Source: Marivirga salinae (GTDB lineage: Bacteria; Bacteroidota; Bacteroidia; Cytophagales; Cyclobacteriaceae). Taken from it: a stretch of 64,000 bases of DNA. A model generated the notes under the pieces. That model had not been told where the DNA came from and did no database searches. It was given only the letters and a program-made list of their open reading frames with translations. The DNA lies in assembly GCF_030503855.1 (NCBI RefSeq), contig NZ_CP129971.1, forward strand, positions 2,728,001 through 2,792,000, written 5' to 3'. The stretch's first letter is position 1; every line of letters starts with the position of its first letter. Both the position numbers and the translations under genes were made by a program. Positions 17,771-28,000 of the stretch are shown here, one piece after another.

Positions 17771-19732
17771 ATGAAATATATGAGAGTATTAAAACTATCG
17801 GTTTTGATGTTTTTAGGCGTTATGAGCAGCCTATTTGCACAGGAACCTCAAGAAAACAACCAGGATTTATTTAAATTTTTTGGCGACAGAAGTGGAAATG
17901 AATTTAGATCTGCCTCTGGAAAACCAGGACACAATTATTGGCAGAACAGTGCTGATTATAAAATTGACGTTACCTTGGATGAAGAAAATGAGATGTTAAG
18001 AGGTAGCATTACTATTAATTATACCAACAACAGTCCAGAGAAATTAGAATTTGTATGGTTGCACCTTGAGCAAAATCGCTTCACAGAAACTTCAAGAGGT
18101 ACTTTGACCACGCCAATCCAAGGAAACCGATATGTTGGTGATATGGATGGTGGTTATAATATCACGAATTTAAAGGCAGTAAGCGGAAGAAGAGGTAATC
18201 CTTCAAGCGAGCATATTATTACTGATACAAGAATGCAGGTTTTCTTTGATGAACCAATTGAAGCAAAAGGTGGAACGGCTACTATTAGCATGAATTTCGA
18301 ATACAAAATTCCTGTAAAAGGAATGGATAGAATGGGGCAGTTGAAAGTAGATGACGGGACAATTTTCGCTATGGCACAATGGTATCCTAAAATGGTGGTT
18401 TTTGATGATGTAAGAGGCTGGAATACGGAGCCATACTTAGGCGCAGGTGAGTTTTATTTAGATTATGGAGATTTTGAATATAATGTGACAGTTCCTTATG
18501 ATCATATTGTAGTAGGTTCAGGAGAGTTATTAAATCCAAAAGATGTATTGACAGCTGAGCAACAAAACAGAATGGCTAAAGCTGCGAATAGCGATGAAAC
18601 TGTTCATATTATTACGGCTGATGAAGTAGGAGATCCTTCTAAAACAAGACCAAAGCAATCAGGAAATTTAACTTGGAAATTCAAGATAGAAAATGCTAGA
18701 GATGTAGCTTGGGGTTCATCACCAGCATTTATCTGGGATGCAGCTAAAATAGATTTACCGAGCGGTAAAAAGGCTATGGCTCAATCTGCTTATCCAAAAG
18801 AAAGTGATGGAGAAGATGGTTATGGACGATCAACTGAATATTCTAAGGCATCAGTTGAGCATTATTCCAACAAATGGTTCGAATATCCTTATCCTAATGC
18901 GGTGAATGTGGCAGCTGATATTGGAGGAATGGAATATCCAGGATTGAACTTCTGTGGATACCAATCAAAGAACAAATCATTATGGGGAGTAACGGATCAT
19001 GAATTTGGTCATAACTGGTTTCCTATGATTGTAGGTAGTAATGAAAGATTATATGCTTGGATGGATGAAGGTTTCAATACTTTTATCAATTTCTATTCTT
19101 CAGAGGAATTTAATGATGGAGAATTTGCAGATGATTTGGATGAAACCAGAAGCTATGTAGGTTGGTTGACAAGCGATAGTAGAGAAAAAATAGCAACCTA
19201 TCCAGATGTTGCTGATACTAGAAATTTAGGAATGATTGCCTATATGAAGCCAGCAATGGGGCTTTTGATGCTAAGAGAATATATCTTAGGTCATGAAAGA
19301 TTTGATAATGCTTTTACAGCTTATATTGAAAGATGGGCTTACAAGCACCCAACTCCTGGAGACTTCTTTAATACGATGGAAAATGTTTCTGGTGAGAGCT
19401 TATCATGGTTCTGGAAAACTTGGTTTTATGGAAATGGAAATATTGATATTGCGTTAGATGGAGTTTATCCTTACCAAGGAAGTTATTTATTGGTTTTAGC
19501 TAATAAAGGTGAAGTTCCAATGCCTGTTAAAATGAAAGTTACCTATACAGATGGAACAGATGAGATGGTAGAATTGCCTGTAGAAATATGGCAAAGAGGA
19601 AATTCATGGAATCATTTGTTGACTTCTGGAAGTAAGGAAGTTGAAAAAATAGAAATTGATCCTGATAAAATTCTCCCAGATGTAAATGGAAGTAATGATG
19701 TTTGGCCAAGCCAATATTATGAAGATAAATAA
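17771..19732 (+). CDS. M1-family metallopeptidase, exported
   Basis: Zinc aminopeptidase-like enzyme of 653 residues with a signal peptide ending SSLFAQ, hence periplasmic or outer-membrane facing. The gluzincin site is HEFGH at 410-414 with the third ligand Glu433 in WMDEGFN (18 residues after the second His). The substrate-binding GxMEN-like motif is GGMEYPG, the form seen in Bacteroidota M1 enzymes. An N-terminal beta-saddle domain with ITINYTNNSPEKLEFVWLHL precedes it and a C-terminal helical/beta region follows. A strong hairpin terminator lies after the stop. The peptide substrates are not known. Confidence 0.92.
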   Translation: MKYMRVLKLSVLMFLGVMSSLFAQEPQENNQDLFKFFGDRSGNEFRSASGKPGHNYWQNSADYKIDVTLDEENEMLRGSITINYTNNSPEKLEFVWLHLEQNRFTETSRGTLTTPIQGNRYVGDMDGGYNITNLKAVSGRRGNPSSEHIITDTRMQVFFDEPIEAKGGTATISMNFEYKIPVKGMDRMGQLKVDDGTIFAMAQWYPKMVVFDDVRGWNTEPYLGAGEFYLDYGDFEYNVTVPYDHIVVGSGELLNPKDVLTAEQQNRMAKAANSDETVHIITADEVGDPSKTRPKQSGNLTWKFKIENARDVAWGSSPAFIWDAAKIDLPSGKKAMAQSAYPKESDGEDGYGRSTEYSKASVEHYSNKWFEYPYPNAVNVAADIGGMEYPGLNFCGYQSKNKSLWGVTDHEFGHNWFPMIVGSNERLYAWMDEGFNTFINFYSSEEFNDGEFADDLDETRSYVGWLTSDSREKIATYPDVADTRNLGMIAYMKPAMGLLMLREYILGHERFDNAFTAYIERWAYKHPTPGDFFNTMENVSGESLSWFWKTWFYGNGNIDIALDGVYPYQGSYLLVLANKGEVPMPVKMKVTYTDGTDEMVELPVEIWQRGNSWNHLLTSGSKEVEKIEIDPDKILPDVNGSNDVWPSQYYEDK

Positions 19733-19761
19733 TCTCTATTTTTAAGATACAGTATAGTTGA

Positions 19762-19790
19762 AAAGCTCTCCTTTTGGAGGGCTTTTTTTA
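19762..19790 (+). terminator. Rho-independent terminator after the M1 peptidase
   Basis: An AAAGCTCTCC / GGAGGGCTTT hairpin with a TTTT loop is followed by a run of T. It serves the plus-strand peptidase gene and, because the stem is flanked by A and T tracts, may also stop the convergent minus-strand gene that ends at 19788. Confidence 0.85.
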
Positions 19791-20357
19791 CTTCTCAATA
19801 ATTGGCACAAAAGGTGGCTCATTTAAATTACAAAGTACAACTTGCTCAATAGATAAATAGTATTTATTAAGTTTATCCTTATAAGCTTGGCTTACGAGTT
19901 CATGATTTAAAACCCATTCCTTAGTCGCAATAATCTCTTCTCTAAAACCTCTTTTAATGGCTATATAATCAGCTTCATGTTCTGTTTTTATTTTAAATGA
20001 ATTGGAGAAGATATATTTCAAGCCATATTTTATCATACCTAAATTGGAGTAGGAGAGATAATCCACCAAATGACCTAATTCATGAGCGAACCAACCGGTC
20101 ATCACTTCTTCTGGAACATCTTCCATTTTTAAATTTTCACTGCTGCTTACAAAAACACCTAATTTTATTCTATATCGCTTCACCCCACTAAAAATATTTT
20201 TCAAAGATATAATAGGCTGAGCCTGCATGGTAGATGATTTTACTCTTTTTTGATATAGCGTAATAGAATAATCATGCAAGTCCTCATACTCTTTTAAAGC
20301 AGTGAGAAAACTATCTTTTATTTTGTCACTTTTAATCTTCTTGAATTTTACTTTCAT
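19788..20357 (-). CDS. Putative small zinc metallopeptidase (HELGH)
   Basis: Unnamed 189-residue protein without signal peptide. It has a zinc-protease motif AHELGH (His92, Glu93, His96) and, 30 residues later, EHEADYIAIKRG, which could supply the third ligand (Glu126 or Glu128), the arrangement seen in minigluzincin-like proteins. The N-terminal 60 residues are basic. No partner is visible: it converges on the M1 peptidase gene and the 252 bases upstream (20358-20609) hold no gene. Catalytic activity is inferred from the motif alone. Confidence 0.75.
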   Translation of the reverse strand: MKVKFKKIKSDKIKDSFLTALKEYEDLHDYSITLYQKRVKSSTMQAQPIISLKNIFSGVKRYRIKLGVFVSSSENLKMEDVPEEVMTGWFAHELGHLVDYLSYSNLGMIKYGLKYIFSNSFKIKTEHEADYIAIKRGFREEIIATKEWVLNHELVSQAYKDKLNKYYLSIEQVVLCNLNEPPFVPIIEK

Positions 20358-20609
20358 ACAAAATTAGTAACGATGCAAATTTCTCATTGTTTAAATGCGA
20401 ATACTGAATTTAACAAATAGAATAGAGCTTTTACCTCTTACCAAGACTTTTACTGACTATATTCTAATGATAGAATAGGAGTAATCTTTCAAATAGCTTT
20501 GGTTATTGGAACAAAATTTTGCTTTATGCGGATTTTAATTGAAAAGCTACCTCAGTGTTTTAAATACACATATGAAACCTAAAAGAATTAAACTATGCAG
20601 TTAGCTGGT

Positions 20610-21170
20610 TTAATCATTAAACTCACTCATTGTTCTATTGACACCAATAGTGGTAAATCCAAGAACCATATCACAGGCTTTATCCATTATAAACGGCAAC
20701 TCATCAAATTCCTGCTGAGTAAAGGGACTTAATACATAATCTACTTGCTGACCTTTATGAAAATCATCACCTATACCGAATTTTAAGCGAGCGTAATTTT
20801 GTCCGCCAGTCATATCTTCAATATTTTTCAACCCATTATGGCCTGCAGCGGAACCCTTTGCACGCAATCTTAATTTTCCGAAAGGCAAGGCAATGTCATC
20901 AGTAATCACCAAGATATTTTCTTTAGGAATTTTAAGCTCTTGCATCCAATAGTTTACTGCCTTGCCCGAAAGATTCATGTAGGTAGTAGGCTTTATTAAA
21001 TGGATTTGTCTGCCTTTATATTTGAACTCTGATTTCATTGCTAATTTCAAAGTTTCAAACTCCACTTTCTGTTGGTCAGCTAATCTGTCCAAAGTTAAAA
21101 AACCGATATTATGGCGGGTGATTTCGTATTCTGCTCCAATATTTCCTAAACCTACAATCAGGTATTTCAT
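20610..21170 (-). CDS. pth: Peptidyl-tRNA hydrolase
   Basis: Cytoplasmic esterase of 186 residues that frees tRNA from prematurely released peptidyl-tRNA. The family blocks are [20 protein letters not shown] (catalytic His20), [15 protein letters not shown] and [20 protein letters not shown], followed by HNGLKNIE, all in the usual order and spacing. Length matches the family. It stands alone, preceded by 181 bases that include a small TCCC/GGGA inverted repeat. Confidence 0.97.
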   Translation of the reverse strand: MKYLIVGLGNIGAEYEITRHNIGFLTLDRLADQQKVEFETLKLAMKSEFKYKGRQIHLIKPTTYMNLSGKAVNYWMQELKIPKENILVITDDIALPFGKLRLRAKGSAAGHNGLKNIEDMTGGQNYARLKFGIGDDFHKGQQVDYVLSPFTQQEFDELPFIMDKACDMVLGFTTIGVNRTMSEFND

Positions 21171-21204
21171 GTGTATAGTGTTTAATTTAAATGGTCACAA
21201 CTTG

Positions 21205-21221
21205 TCCCGTATTTATAGGGA
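21205..21221 (+). repeat. Small inverted repeat upstream of pth
   Basis: TCCCGTATTTATAGGGA forms a short stem in the spacer before pth. The flanking TATAGGGATGGA is also found at 16463-16474, and a comparable ATCCC/GGGAT hairpin lies near 58174-58191, so these may be copies of a short dispersed repeat. Too short to be sure. Confidence 0.3.
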
Positions 21222-21351
21222 TGGAATTCGCAAGAAACATTCATCAGGCGGTTGGTATAAATTTGCCCTCAAATATTTTTGCTCATTTCATAATGCTATT
21301 ACTTTTTTCAAAGCGCAAAAATAAATGATTTTTGTGGGAGTGCCGAGTATT

Positions 21352-22074
21352 TTACTCATTCAAATATTCAGATAAGATTTTATTAATAGGAGAGGATTGA
21401 GTTAAAGTCATCATATGAGAACCATCTTCAATTATATGAGTTGGCTCAACATTTCTTATGGGGATTGTATGATCTTTTGTCCCATGGATATGTATAATGT
21501 TCTCCTGAGGGTTTTCCCTTTCCCATTTAATGATCATTTCTACAGTTCGTTTCATGTATATAGGATCTTTACTTGCAAGCATGCGTTTAAAAGTAGCTTT
21601 ATTGGTATTTCTGTCTGGCTCAACTATCGGCTGTAGAAACTTGGCTCCAGCTAACATTAATTTTGGAGGTACTATTTTATAAAGTGGAATTGCTTTTTGA
21701 AATCTATATCTAGATGGAAGTTCTGATCGGGATTTTGCACTGGAAATGATAATAGATTTCTCTGGATTTAAATATTCTTTAAGCTCAGTAATAATCATAC
21801 CACCTAATGAAACACCAATTAGAATGAAATGTTGAGTTGTGTCGATTTGCTCAGAAATTCCTTTTGCATATTCAGGCAATGAACTGCCTTTTTTAGGGAT
21901 TGGATATTTTATATGGACTATTTTCTGATGGTTTTCGAATTTTAAGCTGTCAAATAAGCGCTCATCCGAACCTTGGCCGGGGAATAAATAGATAGTGGGT
22001 TGTTCTTGCGAGAATGAAATGCTAAAACTGCAAAGGCATAATAGTATTGTTAATATGAAGCCCCTAATTGTCAT
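21352..22074 (-). CDS. Exported alpha/beta hydrolase
   Basis: Alpha/beta-hydrolase-fold protein of 240 residues with a signal peptide ending SISFSQ. The nucleophile elbow is GVSLGG (Ser89), the acid is probably Asp201 in GTKDHTIP and the base His220 in DGSHMM, giving a complete triad. The N-terminal strand reads IYLFPGQGSDERLF. The substrate cannot be told. Its start lies 11 bases inside the end of rluF, so it is translated from the rluF message. Confidence 0.85.
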   Translation of the reverse strand: MTIRGFILTILLCLCSFSISFSQEQPTIYLFPGQGSDERLFDSLKFENHQKIVHIKYPIPKKGSSLPEYAKGISEQIDTTQHFILIGVSLGGMIITELKEYLNPEKSIIISSAKSRSELPSRYRFQKAIPLYKIVPPKLMLAGAKFLQPIVEPDRNTNKATFKRMLASKDPIYMKRTVEMIIKWERENPQENIIHIHGTKDHTIPIRNVEPTHIIEDGSHMMTLTQSSPINKILSEYLNE

Positions 22075-22795
22075 GGGTTTTATCGGATTCGCTTACCAGT
22101 TTTTGGATTTCGCTTAGTTCATTTGGAGTTAGATTCCTCCATTTTCCTTTATCTAAGTCTAGTTTAACATTCATAATCCTAATGCGCTTTAAACCTGCAA
22201 CTTTATAATCAAAAAATTCACACATTCTTCTGATTTGGCGGTTTAAGCCTTGTGTAAGAATAATTCTAAAAGAGCTTTTGCCTATTTGTTCTACCAAACA
22301 TTTTTTAGTAACCGTATCCAAAATAGGAACTCCATCACCCATTTTTTGAATAAAATCGCCTTTAATGGGTTTATTTAAATGAACGATATATTCTTTTTCG
22401 TGATTGTTTCTGGCTCTTAATATTTTGTTGACAATGTCACCATCGTTAGTTAAGAGAATAAGTCCTTCACTGTATTTGTCCAATCTTCCAATAGGAAAAA
22501 TTCTTTCAGGATAATTGATGTAATCTATGATGTTGTCTTTTTCTCTGCGCGTATCTGTTGTGCAAACAATACCTCGTGGTTTATTAAAAGCTAAATAAAC
22601 GAAATCAGATTTTGGTTCGGTAATCAATTTTCCCTTAACTCTTACTTCATCATCGGGTCCCACCTTAGTACCCATTTCAGGAACTTTTCCGTTGATAGTA
22701 ACAGCACCTTCTTCTATCAATTTGTCTGCATTTCTACGGGAACAGTAGCCCGCTTCACTTAGAAATTTATTGATTCTCTTTAATTGTGTCTCCAA
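22064..22795 (-). CDS. rluF: 23S rRNA pseudouridine synthase, RluF/RsuA family
   Basis: Pseudouridine synthase of 243 residues. An S4 RNA-binding domain occupies about 6-60 (INKFLSEAGYCSRRNADKLI), followed by the RsuA-type catalytic domain with the active aspartate at Asp106 in GRLDKYSEGLILLTNDGD. The end block GLNRQIRRMCEFFDYKV and the following RIRIMNVKLD are those of RluF, which in E. coli modifies U2604 of 23S rRNA. The specific site is assigned by resemblance. The downstream hydrolase gene overlaps by 11 bases. Confidence 0.9.
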   Translation of the reverse strand: METQLKRINKFLSEAGYCSRRNADKLIEEGAVTINGKVPEMGTKVGPDDEVRVKGKLITEPKSDFVYLAFNKPRGIVCTTDTRREKDNIIDYINYPERIFPIGRLDKYSEGLILLTNDGDIVNKILRARNNHEKEYIVHLNKPIKGDFIQKMGDGVPILDTVTKKCLVEQIGKSSFRIILTQGLNRQIRRMCEFFDYKVAGLKRIRIMNVKLDLDKGKWRNLTPNELSEIQKLVSESDKTHDN

Positions 22796-22883
22796 AATTC
22801 TGATAATTAGTTGCTTGGAAAAAGTATTATTTTGATGATGCTAAGATATTAAAACTAGGACTAAAAATTGTAGTTATTATATA

Positions 22884-22921
22884 AACAAAAAATCCTGTCC
22901 ATAAAGTATGAACAGGATTTG
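22884..22921 (-). terminator. Rho-independent terminator after rplY
   Basis: On the minus strand AAATCCTGTTCATAC..GGACAGGATTT forms a stem and is followed by TTTTTTGTTT. It lies just downstream of the ribosomal protein L25 gene and separates it from rluF. Confidence 0.8.
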
Positions 22922-22945
22922 AATGATTTTTTAGAGTTTTGAGAA

Positions 22946-23599
22946 TTAACTTTCTGCTCCTTCTGCTGGTGCTTCAGCTCCTTCGCCTTCAGCTCCTTCT
23001 TCTCCTTCTTCTCCTTCAATATCTTCACCTTCAGCATCAGTTGCTTTTCCTCTAAGTGCTCTTGGAATTTCAACAACAGCAATAGATGCTTGTGGAGTAT
23101 CTAAAATCTCACAATCTTCTACTGATACTGATTCAACTTTGATTGATTTACCAAAATCTAATGCTCTAATATCTAAAGTAATATGCTCAGGCATATTTTT
23201 AGGTAAAGCTTTCACTAAAAGACTTCTTCTTTTGTGAATTAAAGTACCCCCTTTGGTAACACCAGGTGCAGTACCTTCCAAATGAACAGGAATATTCATT
23301 TTGATATTCTTTCCTTTGTGTAATTGTAAGAAATCAGCATGTAAAATGATTTCACTTACTGGGTGGAAAGCTACATCTTGTAGTATTGCTTGGTACTCAT
23401 CGCCTTCAATATTGATGTTAACGAAATGTGCTTCAGCTGTAAATACTAACGGGCGAAAAAGAATCATTGGCGCATAAAAGTGGATTTGCTCGTCACCACC
23501 GTATAATACGGCAGGAACCATAGCTTCCGCTCTTAATCTTTTCGCCTCTTTTTTGCCAAGATTTGCTCTTTTATACCCTATAATCTCAACAGTTTTCAT
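22946..23599 (-). CDS. rplY: 50S ribosomal protein L25/general stress protein CTC
   Basis: 5S rRNA-binding ribosomal protein of the long (CTC/TL5) form, 217 residues. The N-terminal L25 domain has VEIIGYKRANLGKKEAKRLR and VPAVLYGG; the C-terminal beta domain (about 95-185) has NIPVHLEGTAPGVTKGG and ITLDIRALDFGKSIKVE. A low-complexity acidic tail (Glu/Gly/Ala, about 190-217) ends the chain, as in many Bacteroidota. It lies downstream of prs, the gene order ribose-phosphate kinase then L25 common in bacteria. Confidence 0.96.
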   Translation of the reverse strand: MKTVEIIGYKRANLGKKEAKRLRAEAMVPAVLYGGDEQIHFYAPMILFRPLVFTAEAHFVNINIEGDEYQAILQDVAFHPVSEIILHADFLQLHKGKNIKMNIPVHLEGTAPGVTKGGTLIHKRRSLLVKALPKNMPEHITLDIRALDFGKSIKVESVSVEDCEILDTPQASIAVVEIPRALRGKATDAEGEDIEGEEGEEGAEGEGAEAPAEGAES

Positions 23600-23733
23600 A
23601 ATATATATTTGTTAAAAGTGAATAATTACTATTTTTTTGTACTCTATTTTTTAATTTACTTATAATCAGTCTTTTGATATAGAATATCAGGTAATTACTA
23701 AAGATTTTCAAGTAATTGCCCAATAGGGTCTAT

Positions 23734-24660
23734 TTAAATGAATAATGAACTGATAGATTCATTATCGTGAATTTTTCTAATGGCTTTGGCAAACATATCA
23801 GCTACCGAAAGTACTTTAATTTTATCTGTTTTTTGCTTTAAAGGCAAAGTATCAGTAGTGATCAACTCATCTAATGTTGAGTTGGCAATATTTTCATAAG
23901 CATTTCCTGATAATACAGGATGAGTAATAATTGCGCGTACTGACTTAGCACCTTTTTCTTTCAGCATGTCAGCTGCTTTACATAAAGTTCCTGCAGTATC
24001 AACTAAGTCATCAAAAATAATAACATCTCTACCATCAACATCACCAATCACTTGCATTGCGTCAACCTCGTTTGCTTTTTTTCTTTGTTTATCACAAACC
24101 ACCATATCCACTTTAAAATGCTTAGCATATTTTCTTGCTCTTGCTGAACCTCCTATATCTGGTGAGGCAAAAATGGTGTCTTCAGTAATACTTTCCTGTA
24201 AATAAGGAACAAAAATAGCTGATGCATCCATATGATCAACTGGGATGTTGAAAAAACCTTGAATTTGCCCAGCATGTAAATCACAAGTTACAATTCTGTC
24301 AGCACCGGCTGCTTCAAATATATTAGCTAACATTTTAGCTCCTATGGCAACTCTAGGTTTGTCTTTTCTATCTTGGCGAGCATATCCGAAATATGGCACT
24401 ACTAGAGTGACCTTATAGGCACTTGCTCTTCTTGCTGCGTCTATCATTAGAAGTAATTCCATGATATTGTCAGCAGGAGGGAAGGTTGATTGAATTAAGA
24501 ATACATGATGTCCTCTAATCGACTCAGTAAAATAAGGTGAAAGCTCACCGTCACTAAATTTTTGTAATTCTACATCTCCTAATGGTTTGCCATAACTTGC
24601 AGCTATTCTTTCGGATAAGTATTTGGAGGCTGAACCAGAGAAGATTTTAACGGAGGACAT
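23734..24660 (-). CDS. prs: Ribose-phosphate pyrophosphokinase
   Basis: Makes PRPP from ribose 5-phosphate and ATP for purine, pyrimidine, His and Trp synthesis; cytoplasmic, 308 residues. The chain shows the N-terminal SVKIFSGSASKYLSERIA, the flexible-loop region YARQDRKDKPRVAIGAKMLA, the DLHAGQIQGFFNIPVDH block and the PRPP-binding signature VIIFDDLVDTAGTL. The regulatory flexible loop and class I length are intact. It is followed 134 bases later by rplY and preceded by a terminator of tRNA-Gln. Confidence 0.97.
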   Translation of the reverse strand: MSSVKIFSGSASKYLSERIAASYGKPLGDVELQKFSDGELSPYFTESIRGHHVFLIQSTFPPADNIMELLLMIDAARRASAYKVTLVVPYFGYARQDRKDKPRVAIGAKMLANIFEAAGADRIVTCDLHAGQIQGFFNIPVDHMDASAIFVPYLQESITEDTIFASPDIGGSARARKYAKHFKVDMVVCDKQRKKANEVDAMQVIGDVDGRDVIIFDDLVDTAGTLCKAADMLKEKGAKSVRAIITHPVLSGNAYENIANSTLDELITTDTLPLKQKTDKIKVLSVADMFAKAIRKIHDNESISSLFI

Positions 24661-24683
24661 GTTTTTATTTTTTGCGCGTAAAA

Positions 24684-24720
24684 TAAAATATCCCGTCCTA
24701 ACTAATTATGGACGGGATTT
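24684..24720 (-). terminator. Terminator between tRNA-Gln and prs
   Basis: The minus strand reads AAATCCCGTCC, a short loop, then GGACGGGATATTTTATTTT. It directly follows the tRNA and ends 24 bases before the prs start codon, so prs is likely transcribed from its own start or by readthrough. Confidence 0.8.
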
Positions 24721-24722
24721 TG

Positions 24723-24795
24723 TTGCCCGACTAGGGCTCGAACCTAGACTCTTCTGTACCAAAAACAGACGTGTTGCCAGTTACACCATCGGGCA
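24723..24795 (-). tRNA. tRNA-Gln (anticodon TTG)
   Basis: A full cloverleaf of 73 nucleotides can be folded by hand: acceptor TGCCCGA/TCGGGCA, D-arm GTGT/ACAC with GG in the loop, anticodon stem TCTGT/ACAGA with loop TTTTGGT giving anticodon TTG, variable AGAGT, and T-arm CTAGG/CCTAG around TTCGAGC. The discriminator is A and CCA is not encoded. It is flanked by a consensus promoter and a terminator. Confidence 0.96.
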
Positions 24796-24824
24796 TTTTT
24801 GTTTGCCTTATCGCTAAGGGAATA

Positions 24825-24855
24825 CAAAGGTAAAAACGGATTTATTATTTGCAAA
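24825..24855 (-). promoter_or_regulatory. Bacteroidota sigma-70 promoter of tRNA-Gln
   Basis: On the minus strand TTTG is followed after 19 bases by TACCTTTG, which is the Bacteroidota -33/-7 promoter arrangement with ideal spacing. It lies 30 bases before the first base of tRNA-Gln. Confidence 0.75.
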
Positions 24856-25025
24856 TAAAGAGCTGAAAAAAAATCATTTATTTTTCATTTATTTATTCTG
24901 CTATTTACGTTTATTTCAACATTTGATTATTAAAGTGTTCAATTTCAAATTATTATAGTTTGTTAATGATTTTTCAAATTTTCACACTTTACTTGGTGAA
25001 TTAATACAATTCAATAAAACTGAAT

Positions 25026-28000
25026 TTATTTTACTTTTTCAACCCACTTTCTAGCATTTACTAAAGCTTCTACCCAAGGAGAAATTTCATCTTCTTTTCT
25101 TTCAGTAGGGTAATTTGCCCAATTCCAAGGGAAAATGCTTCTTTCTAAGTGTGGCATAATGGCTAAATGCCTTCCATCTTCGGAAGAAAGCGCAGCAGTA
25201 TTGTAGTCAGAACCATTCGGATTAGCAGGATATTGGCCATAACTATATTTTGCTGCAATGTTATACTCTCTTTCTGCTAAAGGCATTTCAAATTTCCCTT
25301 CACCGTGCGCTACCCAAATACCTAGTTTGCTATTTTTAAGACTGCTTAGCATGATAGAATTGTTTTCTGGAACATCAACATTCACAAAGCCACATTCAAA
25401 TTTATGAGAGTTATTATGTGCCATTTTGATTTTTTCCTTATGATGTGGGTAAATCAAATCTAATGCGATCATTAATTGACATCCATTGCAAACGCCCATG
25501 CTAAGAGTGTCTTTTCTGTTATAGAAGTTTTTTAGCGCCTTCTGTGCATTTTCATTATATTTAAATGCACCAGCCCAACCTTTTGCAGAACCTAACACAT
25601 CTGAATTAGAAAACCCACCCGTGAATACTATGAAATTCACATCTGATAGATCTTCTTCTCCACTCATTAAATCGGTCATATGGATGTCTTTCACATCAAA
25701 ACCAGCCATATACATCATATAAGCCATTTCACGCTCACTGTTCACACCTTTTTCACGAATAATAGCAGCCTTTATACCGCTTTCTGAATTTCTATTTGGA
25801 TCTAAACCTAATGATTCAAAAGTTCCTTTGAAATGTTCTGGGAAATCAAATGATAAGCCTTGATTTTTAAAATTGTCAAATCGAGATTTTGCTAAATCTT
25901 TTCCACTTTGTTTTTCATCTAGTAAATAAGAAGTTTCATACCACTCATCTCTTAAGCTTGCAACATCTAAATCAATGGTTTGATTGTCCTTCCTGATCTT
26001 GATTTTACCTGATTTATTGACTGTTCCTAAAGCAATAACTTCAATTTCTGCAGTCTTCAATTCTTTGATTATTGAATCATCTTCGATTTGAAGTAATAGG
26101 CCTGGCTGTTCACTGAATAATAATTTCACTATATCTTTTTCCTCAAAAGCATCAAAATTTAAATCTAATCCTAAGTTTTGATGAGGGAAAGTAGTTTCTA
26201 ATAGTGAAGTAATTAATCCTCCTGAACCAACATCATGACCGGATAAGATTTTATCTTCATTTATTAATTTCTGAGTGATCTCAAATGCTTTTTTGAAATG
26301 CTTAGCTGAATTAATTTTAACAGTTTCTTGTCCTAAAGAAGCACGAGTTTGAGAAAATGCTGAACCGCCTAATTCAAAGCTTCCTTTTCCCATATTGATA
26401 TAAATCAATTGACTATTTTCTTTTGGGATTAAAGCAGTTTCCAATGTTTTTCTAATATCAGAAACTTCCCCAGCTGCAGAAATAATTACAGTTCCAGGCG
26501 CGTAAACCTTTTCTCCTGAAGGATATTTCTGAACCATGGAAAGTGAATCTTTCCCTGTAGGAATATTGATTCCTAATTCAACCGCAAAATCACTGATAGC
26601 TTCCACAGCTTCATATAATCGAGCATTTTCACCTTCGTTTTTAGCAGGCCACATCCAGTTTGCACTCAATGAGATTCCTTTTAGGCTATCTTGAATAGGA
26701 GCGAAGATGATATTGGTTAATGCTTCTGCTATGGATAATTCTGAACCTGCTTTTGGATCAATTAATGCGCTCACTGGTGCATGACCAATCGAAGTAGCAA
26801 TCCCTTTTTCTCCTTTAAAATCTAGCGCCATTACGGCAACATTATTTAACGGTAATTGAATTGGTCCAGTAGTTTGTTGTTTAGCTACTTTTCCAGTTAC
26901 GCATCTGTCGACTTTGTTAGTCAACCAGTCTTTACAAGCAACTGATTCTAATTTTAGAACATCTTTTATATAACCTTCAATTTCTGTTGCCTCATATTGC
27001 AATGTAGTGAAAGTAGTGTTGTGTTTTTGGTCAGCCAATATAGTTTTTGGGGCACTTCCAAACATGGAAGCTAATGGCCAGTCTACCGGGTTCTTATCGC
27101 TCTCTTTATCTTTAAAGCTGAAATGATGATCGCCAGTAATTTCACCTACCACATAAAATGGGGCTCTTTCACGTTGTGAGACTTTTTCTAACTTAGCAAT
27201 TTCTTTTGCTTTAATTACTAATCCCATTCTTTCCTGAGATTCATTTCCCACAATCTCTTTGGCAGATAGGGTAGTATCTCCAATTGGGAGCTTCCTTAAG
27301 TCAATTTTACCACCTGTGTCTTCCACTAATTCAGAAAGACAATTTAAATGTCCACCAGCACCATGATCATGAATAGAAACAATAGGGTTTTCTGATGATT
27401 CAGCCATTGCACGTATAGCGTTGGCTACTCTTTTTTGCATTTCAGGATTGGCACGTTGAACTGCATTCAATTCAATTTGATTGGCAAAAGAACCAGTATC
27501 AACTGAAGAAACTGCACTACCGCCCATGCCGATTCGGTAGTTGTCACCGCCCATTACTACAATTTTATCGCCTTTTTGCGGAACGTCTTTTTTGCTTTGC
27601 TCTGCTACTCCATATCCAATTCCACCAGCTTGCATGATCACTTTATCATATCCATATTTTTTACCAGCATGTTCATGCTCAAAAGTCAATACAGAACCAG
27701 AAATTAACGGCTGTCCGAATTTATTCCCAAAATCTGATGCTCCATTGGATGCTTTTATCAAAATATCAACAGGACTTTGATAAAGCCATGGTCTTTCTTC
27801 CATGTGGTTTTCCCAAGGTCGATTACCTTTTAATCTTGAATAAGAAGTCATATAAACAGCAGTTCCTGCTAAAGGAATTCCAGCTTTTCCACCAGCCATT
27901 CTATCTCTTATTTCACCACCTGAACCCGTTGCAGCACCATAAAAAGGCTCTACTGTAGTTGGGAAGTTGTGTGTTTCAGCTTTTAATGAAATAACGGATT

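Noticed and set aside
24623..24817. A plus-strand open frame across the tRNA and terminator
   Set aside because: It runs antisense through tRNA-Gln and the terminator hairpin.
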